Part shown: piece by piece, positions 33,499 to 44,757 of the stretch | Layout: every line of letters starts with the position of its first letter | How positions within the stretch are numbered: position 1 is the stretch's first letter | The notes under the pieces: generated by a model | What the model saw: only the letters and a program-made list of their open reading frames with translations | Told to the model about the DNA's origin: nothing | Databases searched by the model: none | Assembly: GCA_020465985.1 (NCBI GenBank) | Contig: JAANYP010001163.1 | Span: 12,501 to 76,500, forward strand | Source of the DNA: Centrapalus pauciflorus | Lineage: Eukaryota > Streptophyta > Magnoliopsida > Asterales > Asteraceae | Reading direction: 5' to 3' | DNA length: 64,000 nucleotides | Translations under genes and position numbers: made by a program

Positions 33499-36400
33499 TT
33501 ACTCGGATCCGAACAGTTTCCGATACTTCTTCAACATCTCTGCCTTTGTCTCCCAAGTATGATTGGATCCTTTGTGATGCTTCCAACATACCAGCACCAT
33601 TTCGATCTCCTTGCTCCTTAGCTTCTTTACTTTCGTATCTAACACACATTCAGGTTCTTCATCATATCGGAGCCTTTCATCAATCTGCAGCTCAGTGTGG
33701 TCAGCCCAATCTTCATTTTCTGCAGTGAAAGACTTCCTAAGATTCCCAACATGAAACACCGGGTGTATGCCCGACATCCCTTCAGGCAATTCTAACCGAT
33801 AAGACTGATTTCCAACTTTTTCAACGATCCTGAATGGTCCGACAAATCTTGGAGCCAACTTTCCCCTCTTCACAAAACGAGTAACACCCCTCATCGGTGA
33901 TACTTTCAGATAAACCCAATCGTCCACCTCAAAGCTGATTGGTTTATGTCTCCTGTCGTAGTAACTTTTCTGACGATCCTGGGCCGCCTTCATGTTCTGC
34001 CTGATCAACTGTATCTTCTCATTTGTCTCTTGAAGCAAGGCCGGCCCAGCAATTGGTGTTTCACCCGTTTCTCTCCAACAAGTAGGAGTCCTACATCTCC
34101 TTCCATACAGAGCCTCGAGCGGTGCCTTCTTTATCGTCGCGTGGTAACTATTATTATATGAAAACTCGATCAGTGGCAAATGATCGTCCCAATTACCACC
34201 AAGATCCAATATGCACGACCGCATCATATCTTCAAGCGTTAAGATGGTCCGCTCACTCTGACCATCAGTTTGCGGGCGGTAAGCTGTACTCATTGCTATC
34301 CTCGTACCCAACCCTTCTTGTAAAGCCGACCAAAAATTTGAAGTAAACCGGCTGTCCCGGTCCGATACTATGGACTTAGGCACTCCATGCTTAGAAACAA
34401 TCTCGTCCATATAAATCTTAGCCAACTTTTCTAAGGAGTAACTTTCTCTTATCGGTATAAAATGTGCTGACTTAGTTAATCTATCGACTATCACCCATAC
34501 AGCATCGTGTTGACGCCTAGTCTTTGGCAACTTAGTAACAAAATCCATTGTAATATGCTCCCACTTCCATTCTGGAATGGGAAGTGGTTGCAAACTGCCG
34601 TATGGTTGCTGGTGTTCGGCTTTCACTAGTCGACAAGTCCTACACCGTTCTACGTACTGGCCGATATCCTTTTTCAATCCCGGCCACCAAAAGTCTGCCT
34701 TTAAATCGTTGTACATCTTTGTGCTCCCGGGATGTACAGAATACTTGGATTGATGCGCTTCTTCGATGATCACATTTCGCATCCCACCAAACTTCGGCAC
34801 CCAGATCCTCCCATATACACCTTTCAAACCCGACTCACTTGTTTCCATATTCTTTATCTGCACCCTTATATCCTCAGCACCAACATTCTCGTCTTTCAAG
34901 GCTTCATCTTGAGCGGCCTTGACATCATCAATAATTGTGGATGTTAACACAGTAGATGTCAACATGTAGCAGCAATCTTTAGCATATGCTTTGCGACTCA
35001 AAGCATCAGCCACCACGTTAGCTTTTCCGGGGTGATAAAGGATTTCGCAATCATAATCCTTTATAAGTTCCATCGATCTACGCTGTCTCATGTTAAGCTC
35101 TTTTTGACTAAAGATGTATTTCAAACTCTTATGGTCCGTGTAGAGTTGACACTTAGTCCCATATAAATAATGCCTCCATAATTTCAATGCAAACGTAACA
35201 GCTGTTAACTCAAGATCATGAGTTGAGTAGTTCTTCTCATGTTGCTTAAGCTGTCTTGAAGCATAAGCAATAACCTTCCCACGCTGCATCAGTACAGCGC
35301 CTAACCCCAGTCTTGAGGCATCCGTATACACCACGAAATCATCGTTGCCTTCAGGTAAGGCAAGTATCGGCGCTTCGCTTAACATTTTCTTCAGGATCTC
35401 AAATGCCTCCTGCTGCACAGTTTCCCACACAAACGGTGCATTCTTCTTTGTTAATGCAGTCAAAGGAACTGCAATCTTAGAAAAATCCTTTATAAACCTC
35501 CGATAATATCCTGCCAACCCCAGGAAACTTCTAACATCAGTAGCTGAACGAGGCGGTTCCCAGTTCTTTATTGGTTCAACCTTAGCTGGATCTACCGAAA
35601 TCCCAGCTCCAGAAATCACATGACCTAAAAACTGAATCTGTTGTAGCCAAAACTTGCATTTCGGGAACTTGGCATACAACTTCTCTTTCCTCAATAACTC
35701 TAATAACTCCTTGAGATGTTCAGCATGCTCGGCCTCGGACTTAGAGTACACCAGTATATCATCAATGAACACAATCACCGACTTATCTAACATCGGTCTA
35801 CAAACTCGGTTCATTAGATCCATAAACACAGCCGGGGCGTTGGTTAATCCAAAAGGCATCACCAGAAACTCGTAATGCCCATACCGAGTCCTGAATGCTG
35901 TCTTCGGCACATCTTCCTCTCGAACTTTCAATTGATGATATCCCGATCTCAGATCAATCTTAGAAAATACACTAGCCCCGTGTAACTGATCAAACAAGTC
36001 GTCTATCCTTGGCAGCGGATACTTGTTCTTAATCTTCAACTTATTCAGCTCTCGGTAGTCAATGCACATTCGCATTGTGCCATCCTTCTTTTTCACGAAC
36101 AATACCGGAGCTCCCCACGGCGACGAACTCGGCCGAATGAAGCCCTTGTCCAACAACTCTTGCAGCTGTGTCATCATTTCCTTCATCTCGGTTGGGGCGA
36201 GGCGATAAGGAGAACGAGCTACCGGTGCAGCTTCGGGGATCAGATCAATTCGAAACTCAATTTGTCTCTCAGGCGGCATGCCAGACAAGTCTTCCGGAAA
36301 CACATCCGGGAATTGTGAAACAACCGGCACATCGGCCAAAGTTCTCTTCTCTGCCTTAGCATCAATCGCATATGCTAAGTATGCATCACATCCCTTTGCA

Positions 36401-38055
36401 ACAAGCTTTCGAGCTTTTGCAATAGTCAGCAAACACAGATCCCCGCTTCTCCTATCCCCATATATACATATCTCACGCCCCTCCGGGGTAGTTATCTTTA
36501 TCATTCGGCTCTTACATACTATATGGGCTTCATTCTCGATCAACCAGTCCATTCCGACTATCACATCAAACTCGCTGAACTCTATCGGAATCAGATCTAA
36601 ATTAAAGACTACATCTTCAATTACTAACGTGCAATTTCGGTATACATGATCTACCTTAACTAAAGTATTGCTAGCAGTTTCAATATCAAGTATAGCAGAC
36701 AACTTAGACAGTGGCATGGCAAGTTGTTGTGCAAAAGCAGTAGACACGAAAGAACGGTTGGCACCAGAATCAAATAGAACTCGTGCAGGCATGGAATTTA
36801 AAATAAACATACCCGTGACCACCTCTGGGTTTTCCTTAGCTTCCTCTGCAGTGATTTGAAAGGCACGAGCCGGTGCCCTTTGTGACTGACCCCGACCTCG
36901 GTTAAGTGAACCACCGCTTGAACCTCCAGAAGATCGTGTTGATGATGGAGCAGCAGCTGCTGGAGCATTCTTCCTACAGTTTCTGCTATAGTGGCCCCAC
37001 ACTCCACACTTATAGCAATCATCACCTTTCCTTGGGCAATCATTCTGAAAATGTCCTAGTTCTCCACAGCAAAAGCAAGCACGTCCGTTAGTGCACTTGC
37101 CAAAATGTTCCAGGTGACACTTGTTGCAGTATTGTGGCTCGGTGTTGATAGAGTAGGCACGAGCACGACCAGAAGAACCAGACTGGCGGCGATAAGACTG
37201 TTGCGGCGAGTACTGAGACGAGCGAGAAGAACCAGAGTAACCTCCTTCGCACTGATGTTTTGGTGGTGACGGCTGTGTTGGGTTGGTGGAAGCAGCAGCG
37301 GACCCGATCGAGTAGCCCGACATAATCAAGATCTGTTCTACATTTCTGGCAGCCTCAAGTAAGCCAGCAAATGTAGGGTAGTGGACGTTGCTCATAACCC
37401 TCCTAATCTCAACGTCAAGACCAGCCTCGAACCTGGTCACTTTCCTCTCTTCAGTATCAACTTGATGAGGCGCGAACAGACTCAGCCTCGTGAATTCCAC
37501 CGCATATTGGGACACCGTCTTAGTCCCCTGTACCAGCGCCATAAACTTTGCTTCCAACCTCTGGCGCTCATCAACCGGACAGTACTGCTGAGTGAATAGG
37601 TCCTTGAACTCAGCCCAAGTCATAACAGAAATCTTCTCCAATGTCAAAGCGTTCACCATGGCATTCCACCACATGATTGCATCATTCGTGAACATAGCAG
37701 TTGCATAACGAACCATGTCCTTCTCAGCACAGTCGCTGATTCGGAATGTTCGCTCAGTTGCTGTTATCCATTCCAGTGCGGCAACAGCATCCCCTAAACC
37801 GTTAAACTCTACAGCTCCATTTCCTTTAAAATCCTTAAACCGACAACCCCTGGGCTTATTAGATGACCCAGTGTTGTCATCTTGTTCCTCATTATTTCCT
37901 TCTCTTTCTTTTTCTTTGTTCTTCCTTTTATCTTCCCTTCGCTTAGCTTCGGCCTCATCTCGAGCCCGAAACTGATCTTGAATCATCTCTCTTTGCTCAG
38001 CCATCATGGCTAGCATCATTTCTCTCGCTTCTTCCGGTGTCATTCCTCCAGACAT
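33499..38055 (-). CDS. Gypsy Gag-Pol polyprotein with C-terminal chromodomain
   Basis: About 1518 aa from the ATG at 38055 (MSGGMTPEEAREMMLAMMAE), with no stop. The start follows an acceptor-like TTTATATTTTCAG. Domains in order: capsid (AMFTNDAIMWWNAMVNAL, WAEFKDLFTQQYCPVDE); two CCHC knuckles (CFCCGELGHFQNDC, CYKCGVWGHYSRNC); protease RVLFDSGANRSF; reverse transcriptase MCIDYRELNKLKIKNKYPL with catalytic VIVFIDDILVYS; RNase H VVYTDASRLGLGAVLMQ and HPGKANVVADALS; and integrase with a zinc region (HPGSTKMYNDL, CRTCRLVK) and core WEHITMDFV, IVSDRDSRFT and RPQTDGQSERT. A chromodomain (LVCWKHHKGSNHTWETKAEM) closes the protein and in this family guides integration to marked heterochromatin. All key residues are present, so the element may be autonomous. 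Confidence 0.94.
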   Translation of the reverse strand: MSGGMTPEEAREMMLAMMAEQREMIQDQFRARDEAEAKRREDKRKNKEKEREGNNEEQDDNTGSSNKPRGCRFKDFKGNGAVEFNGLGDAVAALEWITATERTFRISDCAEKDMVRYATAMFTNDAIMWWNAMVNALTLEKISVMTWAEFKDLFTQQYCPVDERQRLEAKFMALVQGTKTVSQYAVEFTRLSLFAPHQVDTEERKVTRFEAGLDVEIRRVMSNVHYPTFAGLLEAARNVEQILIMSGYSIGSAAASTNPTQPSPPKHQCEGGYSGSSRSSQYSPQQSYRRQSGSSGRARAYSINTEPQYCNKCHLEHFGKCTNGRACFCCGELGHFQNDCPRKGDDCYKCGVWGHYSRNCRKNAPAAAAPSSTRSSGGSSGGSLNRGRGQSQRAPARAFQITAEEAKENPEVVTGMFILNSMPARVLFDSGANRSFVSTAFAQQLAMPLSKLSAILDIETASNTLVKVDHVYRNCTLVIEDVVFNLDLIPIEFSEFDVIVGMDWLIENEAHIVCKSRMIKITTPEGREICIYGDRRSGDLCLLTIAKARKLVAKGCDAYLAYAIDAKAEKRTLADVPVVSQFPDVFPEDLSGMPPERQIEFRIDLIPEAAPVARSPYRLAPTEMKEMMTQLQELLDKGFIRPSSSPWGAPVLFVKKKDGTMRMCIDYRELNKLKIKNKYPLPRIDDLFDQLHGASVFSKIDLRSGYHQLKVREEDVPKTAFRTRYGHYEFLVMPFGLTNAPAVFMDLMNRVCRPMLDKSVIVFIDDILVYSKSEAEHAEHLKELLELLRKEKLYAKFPKCKFWLQQIQFLGHVISGAGISVDPAKVEPIKNWEPPRSATDVRSFLGLAGYYRRFIKDFSKIAVPLTALTKKNAPFVWETVQQEAFEILKKMLSEAPILALPEGNDDFVVYTDASRLGLGAVLMQRGKVIAYASRQLKQHEKNYSTHDLELTAVTFALKLWRHYLYGTKCQLYTDHKSLKYIFSQKELNMRQRRSMELIKDYDCEILYHPGKANVVADALSRKAYAKDCCYMLTSTVLTSTIIDDVKAAQDEALKDENVGAEDIRVQIKNMETSESGLKGVYGRIWVPKFGGMRNVIIEEAHQSKYSVHPGSTKMYNDLKADFWWPGLKKDIGQYVERCRTCRLVKAEHQQPYGSLQPLPIPEWKWEHITMDFVTKLPKTRRQHDAVWVIVDRLTKSAHFIPIRESYSLEKLAKIYMDEIVSKHGVPKSIVSDRDSRFTSNFWSALQEGLGTRIAMSTAYRPQTDGQSERTILTLEDMMRSCILDLGGNWDDHLPLIEFSYNNSYHATIKKAPLEALYGRRCRTPTCWRETGETPIAGPALLQETNEKIQLIRQNMKAAQDRQKSYYDRRHKPISFEVDDWVYLKVSPMRGVTRFVKRGKLAPRFVGPFRIVEKVGNQSYRLELPEGMSGIHPVFHVGNLRKSFTAENEDWADHTELQIDERLRYDEEPECVLDTKVKKLRSKEIEMVLVCWKHHKGSNHTWETKAEMLKKYRKLFGSE

Positions 38056-38258
38056 GTTCTGAAAATATAAACATATAACTTGTTTAGTAACATGTAATTT
38101 ATTTATAGACACCGCCCAATTGTCCCGTATGATAGTCAATATTCTTATGATTACTAGATCGTAACCTATCTTAGTTCAGATCATTACTTAGAATCACTAC
38201 ATGTCAACACTTAATGTTTGAGACCAAGACCTCACGGACACTTGAATCTCAAACTACT
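38056..38258 (-). other. Leader of the chromodomain gypsy element
   Basis: About 200 bp between primer site and gag start. An acceptor-like TTTATATTTTCAG just upstream of the ATG hints at a leader intron. No other feature. Confidence 0.4.
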
Positions 38259-38270
38259 GCTCTGATACCA
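38259..38270 (-). other. Primer binding site of the chromodomain gypsy element
   Basis: GCTCTGATACCA, inverse of TGGTATCAGAGC, five bases from the 5' LTR. Confidence 0.9.
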
Positions 38271-38275
38271 TCTCG

Positions 38276-40566
38276 TGTGACACCCTTGCCACGACAACCA
38301 CCATTAACAAGACACCCAGGATTAATCACCAATACATCAATTACATAATAATCTGATTACTTAATTAAAGTGCGGAAGCAATTAAAGTACAAAATAAAGT
38401 ATTACAACAATTCCATATCACTCTATGGTACTACAAAGGTTACATGTCTATATCTAAAAACTTCCATTACATTACATTATCCCAAATTTATTACAACAAT
38501 AATCTCAACAATTAAGTTACCAAATAAGCAACTGAGTCTTCAATTCACTTCAAAAAACAACCTAGCTAGATGGTCCCGCAGCTGATTTTCCTTTTCCTGT
38601 AAAAATTACAACAACTAAAACGTAAGCGAATGCTTAGTGAATACATAGATTGCGCATTTTATAAATTTTTATGAAGCCCAAGGATAACACAGATGACCAA
38701 CATCGGATATCCTCTTCGTACACAAAGTACAGACCAGAGTCGCAGCCCCTTCGAGCTCACAGCTCGACATTTAAACATACCATCTGAGACAAACGTACGA
38801 TCGGGGATGACATACTGCCTACCGGGCCTAGGAGGGATCAGCTCCAGGTCATATAGCACAGTAACATCAGAGTAATCGATGCGACCCGCCGGTCCATCAC
38901 TAGATGCACAACAAATGAACGGACATGCAACAATTAAGAATGTGCATCTAATTTTACGCAAGTTAGTAGAATTCCAAATAAACAAATGAAGCAACACGTC
39001 TCAGCAGGCAAAGCTAACATAAAACAGATATAACCATGCGAAATCTACTGTACTCACAGTGGGTGCGTATATAAACTTTAATCAATTTTATTTCTCTTCG
39101 GGCTTTCAACCGGATCCACAAAGTACCCCACTGTGGGTTAAACAACACCACAAGGGACCTGTAAGTCAGTTGTAACAACACATCGTGTCAATAACTGTTT
39201 GATTCCATAAAACCAAATTTTTATAAGTTTTGCAAAAATTTCGACCCTAATTCGGATCCATGTCCGAATTCGGACCCCACCCGAATTCGGACCCCAAATT
39301 CGGTCCCCAATAGATCCTAATTCGGACCCCCAATTCGGTCCCCAATAGATCCTAATTCGGACCTCATAACAACTTCGGACCACATCGAGTACGTACCACA
39401 CTTGTCCCAAATTCGGACCATAGCCAGTTCGGTCCCTCATCGAATTCGGACCACCATCCGAATTCGGATCAATTTGGTTTCCCCAACACTTAGAAATTAT
39501 TTCTGTTTTTATAAATCAACACTTCGGACCTTCTAAATTTCGGACCACTATCCGAATTCGGTTCCCGAACTGAGTTTACTTACTTAGAAATGTTTTGCTA
39601 TTTTGGACATCAACATTTCGGATCTTGTCCGAATTCGGTCTAGATCCGAGTTCCTGCCAGATCCGAATTCGGACATCCGAGTTCATAAAAGTGCAGTCTT
39701 GATATTTTCCAGATTTTAATCCAAGTCATTTTTGCACTTACTCAGTACGTGAAATAACTTACACCAACTAGAATATACTTGTTTTCAACCATTTTAACAC
39801 TATTATTAACATGCTTTCATACCAATTTACATCCTTTTTGACCATTTTTATTCATTCATTCGAAACACACACTAAAAACACACACAAATCTCTAGAAATC
39901 ATCCTTATAGTTCGAATCAGGAGCTGAAATTCAATATATAGCATCTCATATACTAGATTTAAACGAATCTTCAACTATATAACACATGCATCCATAATTG
40001 TAACTCCAAAATCAAATTTTCGGTTCATATAAAAAAACCGAACCAAATGTTCCCAAATTCGGTATTTAAATGATTTCTTACCTCAAATCCTTGATTGTAG
40101 TGTTAATGAATCCTTCTTTGCAACTTGATTCCAAATTTTCAGCTTCAAATTTCAACTTTTGATGATCTTCTTGATTTGCTTAGAGAGAGAGAGAGAGAGA
40201 GAGCCGAGAGATAGAGATTTTAGAGAGAGAGTGGGAATAATTTCAAATGAGTTGAAATAAACTATCTTCCCCCTTTTATTCCAAATTTCCGACTTTTGAC
40301 ACATTCAACCCTTCAACTTATCCGGTTCCATTAAAATACTGATTTTATAAAATAAAGAATTCTATCTTTATTTTATTTTCCTTAATAATTTAATAATTAT
40401 TTTCACTTAATAATTTTAGAATTCTAAATTTCCATAATATGCAATCAACTTTATAATCGGTCCAAATTTCGTACCAACTTTCATAATTCAAATACATATT
40501 TCAACTTAAATTACAAATTTAAACTTAATAACTTTAAATTAATAATTTAAATCCGAGGATGTTACA
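38276..40566 (-). repeat. 5' LTR of the chromodomain gypsy element, full length
   Basis: 2291 bp. It contains a field of CCGAATTCGGACC-like repeats (about 39,240-39,690) and a (GA)n run at 40182-40203 that are absent from the deleted 3' LTR. Confidence 0.92.
39240..39690. repeat. TTCGGACC repeat field in the gypsy LTR
   Basis: About twenty degenerate copies of (C)CGAATTCGGACC / AATTCGGTCC, some in GGACCCCCAATTCGG form, at irregular spacing of about 10-40 bp. The core GAATTC-containing word is self-complementary. Confidence 0.85.
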
Positions 40567-40571
40567 GTTGG

Positions 40572-40680
40572 CGTGTTCTTCGTGATATCTACAATTTTAT
40601 CAACCAATCCACAATGTATGAGATAAATCAAATAATGTAACCTATAAGTACATTTTGCAAAATTACGCTCAAATTAAACA

Positions 40681-40726
<46 letters not shown>

Positions 40727-41929
40727 CATACATACATATACTTATTACGCTAAAATTAAAACATCTCAATTATAGTCTATATTTTTGCAATTATTTAAAG
40801 CACTAAACATATATTATGTATCAATAAAATCCATTTAGCACATAAAATTAATTTCCTAACTAATTACCCAACTTTATAATTCATACATTATGTGCATATT
40901 TAGGCAACTAACTCTATAAACCAAATTATTTTCTTAGAAATTAAACATGACAAATTAACTATAATTATCAACTAAGCATATATCCCATCATACATAAATC
41001 AAGGTTATCTCTAAAATCATGCAATTTCACATACTTTGACTCTAAAAAGTCAAAATCACCATGAAAACTCAATGGATGATCATGAAGCTCAAGCTTTCAT
41101 TTTGCTAAAAATAGTAAAATAAGTTGCATTTACTCAATAAAAACACAAACTTTGAAGACTGGAGACTTAGAAATATAAAAATCTAGCTTTTTGATTCACC
41201 CACTTCTTCACCCAAAAACCTTCAAAGTGGATGAAAATACCCACAAAGAAGAGTTTTCTAGCCTAAATCTTTGATGTATAAGATAATGTAGGTGTTTTGG
41301 AGCTTAGATTTGCAAATTTAGCACAAAAATGGCACAAAAATGAGGTAGCCGCATACAAGCCGTAGGGGAATGAGTTCTAGGGTTTGTGGAAAATGAAGTA
41401 GAAGCTTAAATATGCTATTTAACCATGATGGGGCGTAGGCTAGGCATAGCCCTGCGCCAAACTACTGAAAATTTGATTTTCACTGGTTTTTGGTACGTGG
41501 GGCAGTATATCCTTCTAGTTTGTGATTAAAAATGTGGTCTAAAAATTTTTGTGGGGGAAAAATTAATTAATTAATCGTTTTTAGAACACTACCCTCGCCA
41601 ACTTAGACCTTTGTGACGTCCTCGTCACATTTGAGCACTATAATCACTTAATCAATTTAACATAAATTGGTACCCATTCCTTGTTTACAAATATATTGCA
41701 AATAATTCAAAATAAACTTAAAATTCAACTTCTTCATTAAAATAAAATAAAATTATCACACCACACTTTATAATTAAAAATAAACAACCAAACAGAAAAT
41801 AAAGTACAGTTACAATTCAGAAATCACACCACATCACAGAATTTAAACAAATCAAATAAAACTTAATGGTTATCACGCAACAACCAACCATATTCAAATA
41901 ATTAAATTAAAACTGTTTCGGAGGGATGA
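40572..41929 (-). other. Non-coding host segment between two extra-ORF copies
   Basis: AT-rich sequence with (TA)n and (CATA)n near 40,683-40,738. On the minus strand it has a GC-rich block GGCGCAGGGCTATGCC (about 41,440-41,462) followed by GGTTAAATAGCATATTTAAG (TATA-like) and a leader-like stretch. The same kind of block precedes the other extra-ORF copy at 49.5 kb, so it may be the promoter/leader of copy B. No ORF. Confidence 0.45.
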
Positions 41930-42210
41930 CCACTTCTTCTAACTCTCCGACCGTCATTTGGATGTTTGTGAGCCAATCCGAATGCACCTGGAACAAATTT
42001 TCATGTTTCTTTTTCTCCTCTTCTGCAACTTCTCGATATTCTGTGCCAAGTCTTTATTCGCGTTCAGTATGCTACCCATAACATCTTTCAAAATATTAAT
42101 CTGGGATCTCAGCAAATCTTCGGTTGTCATTCTTTTCCATGGCCTTTCATTCTCTTCGCCATCTACCTCCATTCTAGTTTTCCCTTTGTTGTTTGGTCTT
42201 TCCTCGGAAT
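41930..42210 (-). pseudogene. Extra retroelement ORF, copy A, C-terminal part
   Basis: The minus-strand frame includes MTTEDLLRSQINILKDVMGS and NKDLAQNIEKLQKRRKRN, a short coiled-coil-like segment, and ends at a stop near 41930. It is cut at about 42,211 by a CACTA-like element; the N-terminal portion is at 48,011-48,995. Confidence 0.5.
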
Positions 42211-42334
42211 ATACTAGTACAAAAATGACCTATGGTCACGGTTTTGTCCAAACTGCCTAGCCACAGTTTTTGTTATTGACGTGGCTAAAGGGTCATATAT
42301 GAACTTGTATTATTATGATAGCCACAGTTTATCT

Positions 42335-44752
42335 TGTAACATCCGGCACTAAACCAGGTTAGCAATAATGCCCTAATCTGTATTTAATAGCCAATTATAG
42401 CCTAATCAGTGGTCATTAGAAATTAATCAAGTGATTAACAAGGTTTACTAGAAAATTCAACTCAATTTGAATCAAATTCACCGGGTGCGATGAATCGGGA
42501 AATCAATTAATCCGATCGATTTACGATATGAGGGATTAATTCAACTAAGCATATATAATTAAATTATGATTAGTGACACTAATCATACACTAATACAATT
42601 ACTTAACTTAAATTATGCAAGACTAAAACAATTCATTAAAACAATGCATCCATAAGTATTTATAAAATTTCAAGAAAAGGGAAAATACAAGAATACCTTT
42701 CTAAATACATTTATACAAAAAAAAATGGAAATACATGTATATATACTTAAGGGCCGGCCTTAAGGCCAATAGGCCATATGTTGAATTAGTAGTTGACTTT
42801 TAATTAAATAATATTACTTTAAACACCATCATTTTGTTAAAAAGTGCACTCAACTTTTGTCTCCCATGCCTTTCATCATTTGAAAGACCAAAATTTCTCT
42901 ATATATAGGGAAGTCTTTCATTCATTTTAAACACACCAAAAACCCTTCTTTTCTCTCCTTAGAAAGCGGCCATCATACACACACATCACAAAAATTCTTC
43001 ATTCAAGTGTTCTTGGTGTTCTTCAAGAGTTTTGGTGCATACCTTGCAAGAATTTCAATTTCTACTCAAAATCATCTTCCAAATACATCAAAGTAAGTAA
43101 ATACTAACTTATTTCATCTTATAATTATGTTTATATAAGTCTTGCATAAATATATATAATCACCAACAACAACAAGTTACATAAAAACTCAAGTTTATAA
43201 GTTTCTAGTTTTTATTTTTAAGTTGTTTCTTTAAATGTGCATATGAATATATCAACACATTATAAACATGTTAATATTATGAAAACATGTGTTATATATG
43301 TGTTATATGACTTTTATAACTTTTATACAAGTAGTCTTTGAATAAACAACAAGAATCATAAGATGTTTTAAGTTTATAAACTACGGATTTTCGGCAGAAA
43401 ACTTATATCGACTTTGAAAAATCATAACTAATTCATAACTCAACAAAATGAGTTGATTCTTGTCTCAAAAGTTAGATCTATGCCTTAACTATAGATCTGT
43501 AATTTTTCATAATTTATTTTGAAGTTTAAGACCTCCAGAAATTATTTGGGAAACCGAAAGTTTGACAGCTCAAAAATTACCAACATAGCGTTTTTAACGA
43601 GCTTTTTCACCAACCTAAACAACTCGAAAAATGGCCGTTCTTGATTCTAAAAATCCTTTGTATATAGTAGTTTAATGTCCTAGAAAACCAAAGTCTAAAA
43701 CATTTTGGAGCTTGGTCAAAAACAGCCTCAAAGTAGGCCGAAAAACCTCCGAAAAAGCTGGAAAATTATATATATATATAAACTTGACGTTTTAAGCAAA
43801 TCTTATTTATAAACTTGTAATGTTGGGTGATTGAAGACATAAAAATCTATAAATATACATATTATCATATATTAGTGATATTAAGTCCTTATTATCATTT
43901 AGGACTCGGTTAAACACCTCCGGTTTCATCACCCATCAAACAACGCACATTTGCATTTTTGCGCATATTTTGCCATCGCAATTCCGCTGAGTTCTCATAG
44001 CCCCTATTTTCCACACTGTTATGTTTTGGGGATGAAATACATGCTTCGTTTTTATATGGACACAGAAATATTTTCATTTCTATTATGTATTACACATTGG
44101 GTTCCATTAGCTCTGATATCATGAACCGTTAATTGCATTTATTTGTAAGCGCGAATATATTGTGGATAGATCTATTGGGAGTCATGTCCCCCACTCGGGT
44201 TAGTTGGATTGGCTAACAGCGGGTGCATATATATTCAACAAATGGTATTACGTATGGGAATACTGCACAGAGCAAAAACTTATCCTAAATTAAGCTTCGG
44301 TTGCATGATGGTTTATATGTAATACATAACAAGGAATTTATGATTTTTTAAATTCAACCTCTATTATTGTTGTCCATACGAGTCAGATTTACGTGTAAAC
44401 CTATGAGCTCACCAACAATTTTTGTTGACGTATTTTAGCGTGTATTTTCAGGAAATTAAGGCAAGTATGCCTCGGACGTATTTTACTTTCAAGCTTCCGC
44501 ATCCATGGAGTCGCATGCATATTCAAATTAACGGAGATTTAGCTGCATTATTCTGGATATTTTAATTATGTAATTAAATCTCTGTATTTTGCGAACTCCT
44601 TTACTCATATCAGTCTATGTAAAACATTGCTATGCTTTAAAGCTTTAACGATGTATTTTAAAAACGTCCATATAGTGGTCGTTCATTATGATTATGGTTA
44701 CGCTTCCGCACTCGTCACGTCTCGCTGCCAACCGGGGTAGCAGGGTGTGACA
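42335..44752 (+). mobile_element. Solo LTR (gypsy type), 2.4 kb
   Basis: Starts TGTAACATCCGGCACTAAAC, ends GGTAGCAGGGTGTGACA, and is flanked by a perfect TATCT duplication (42330-42334 and 44753-44757). No internal element sequence is present, so it is the product of LTR-LTR recombination. A TATA box CTATATATAGGG lies near 42,897 with a pyrimidine-rich leader behind it, supporting plus orientation. The terminal words are like those of the chromodomain gypsy LTR (TGTAACATCC...), but the body differs. Confidence 0.88.
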
Positions 44753-44757
44753 TATCT

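Larger units (their letters stand above)
32670..40566 (-). mobile_element. Complete chromodomain Ty3/gypsy element (Tekay/Del-like)
   Basis: It is flanked by GTTGG on both sides. LTRs are 32670-33462 (793 bp) and 38276-40566 (2291 bp); both start TGTGACACCCTTGCC and end GAGGATGTTACA on the plus strand. It has a tRNA-Met primer site (38259-38270) and one long open gag-pol frame ending in a chromodomain. The length difference is due to deletions in the 3' LTR. Where both copies exist they differ at only about a dozen sites by eye. The chromodomain and the domain order protease-RT-RNase H-integrase place it among plant chromoviruses. It is inserted 125 bp from the SIRE element in the same older host sequence. 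Confidence 0.93.
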
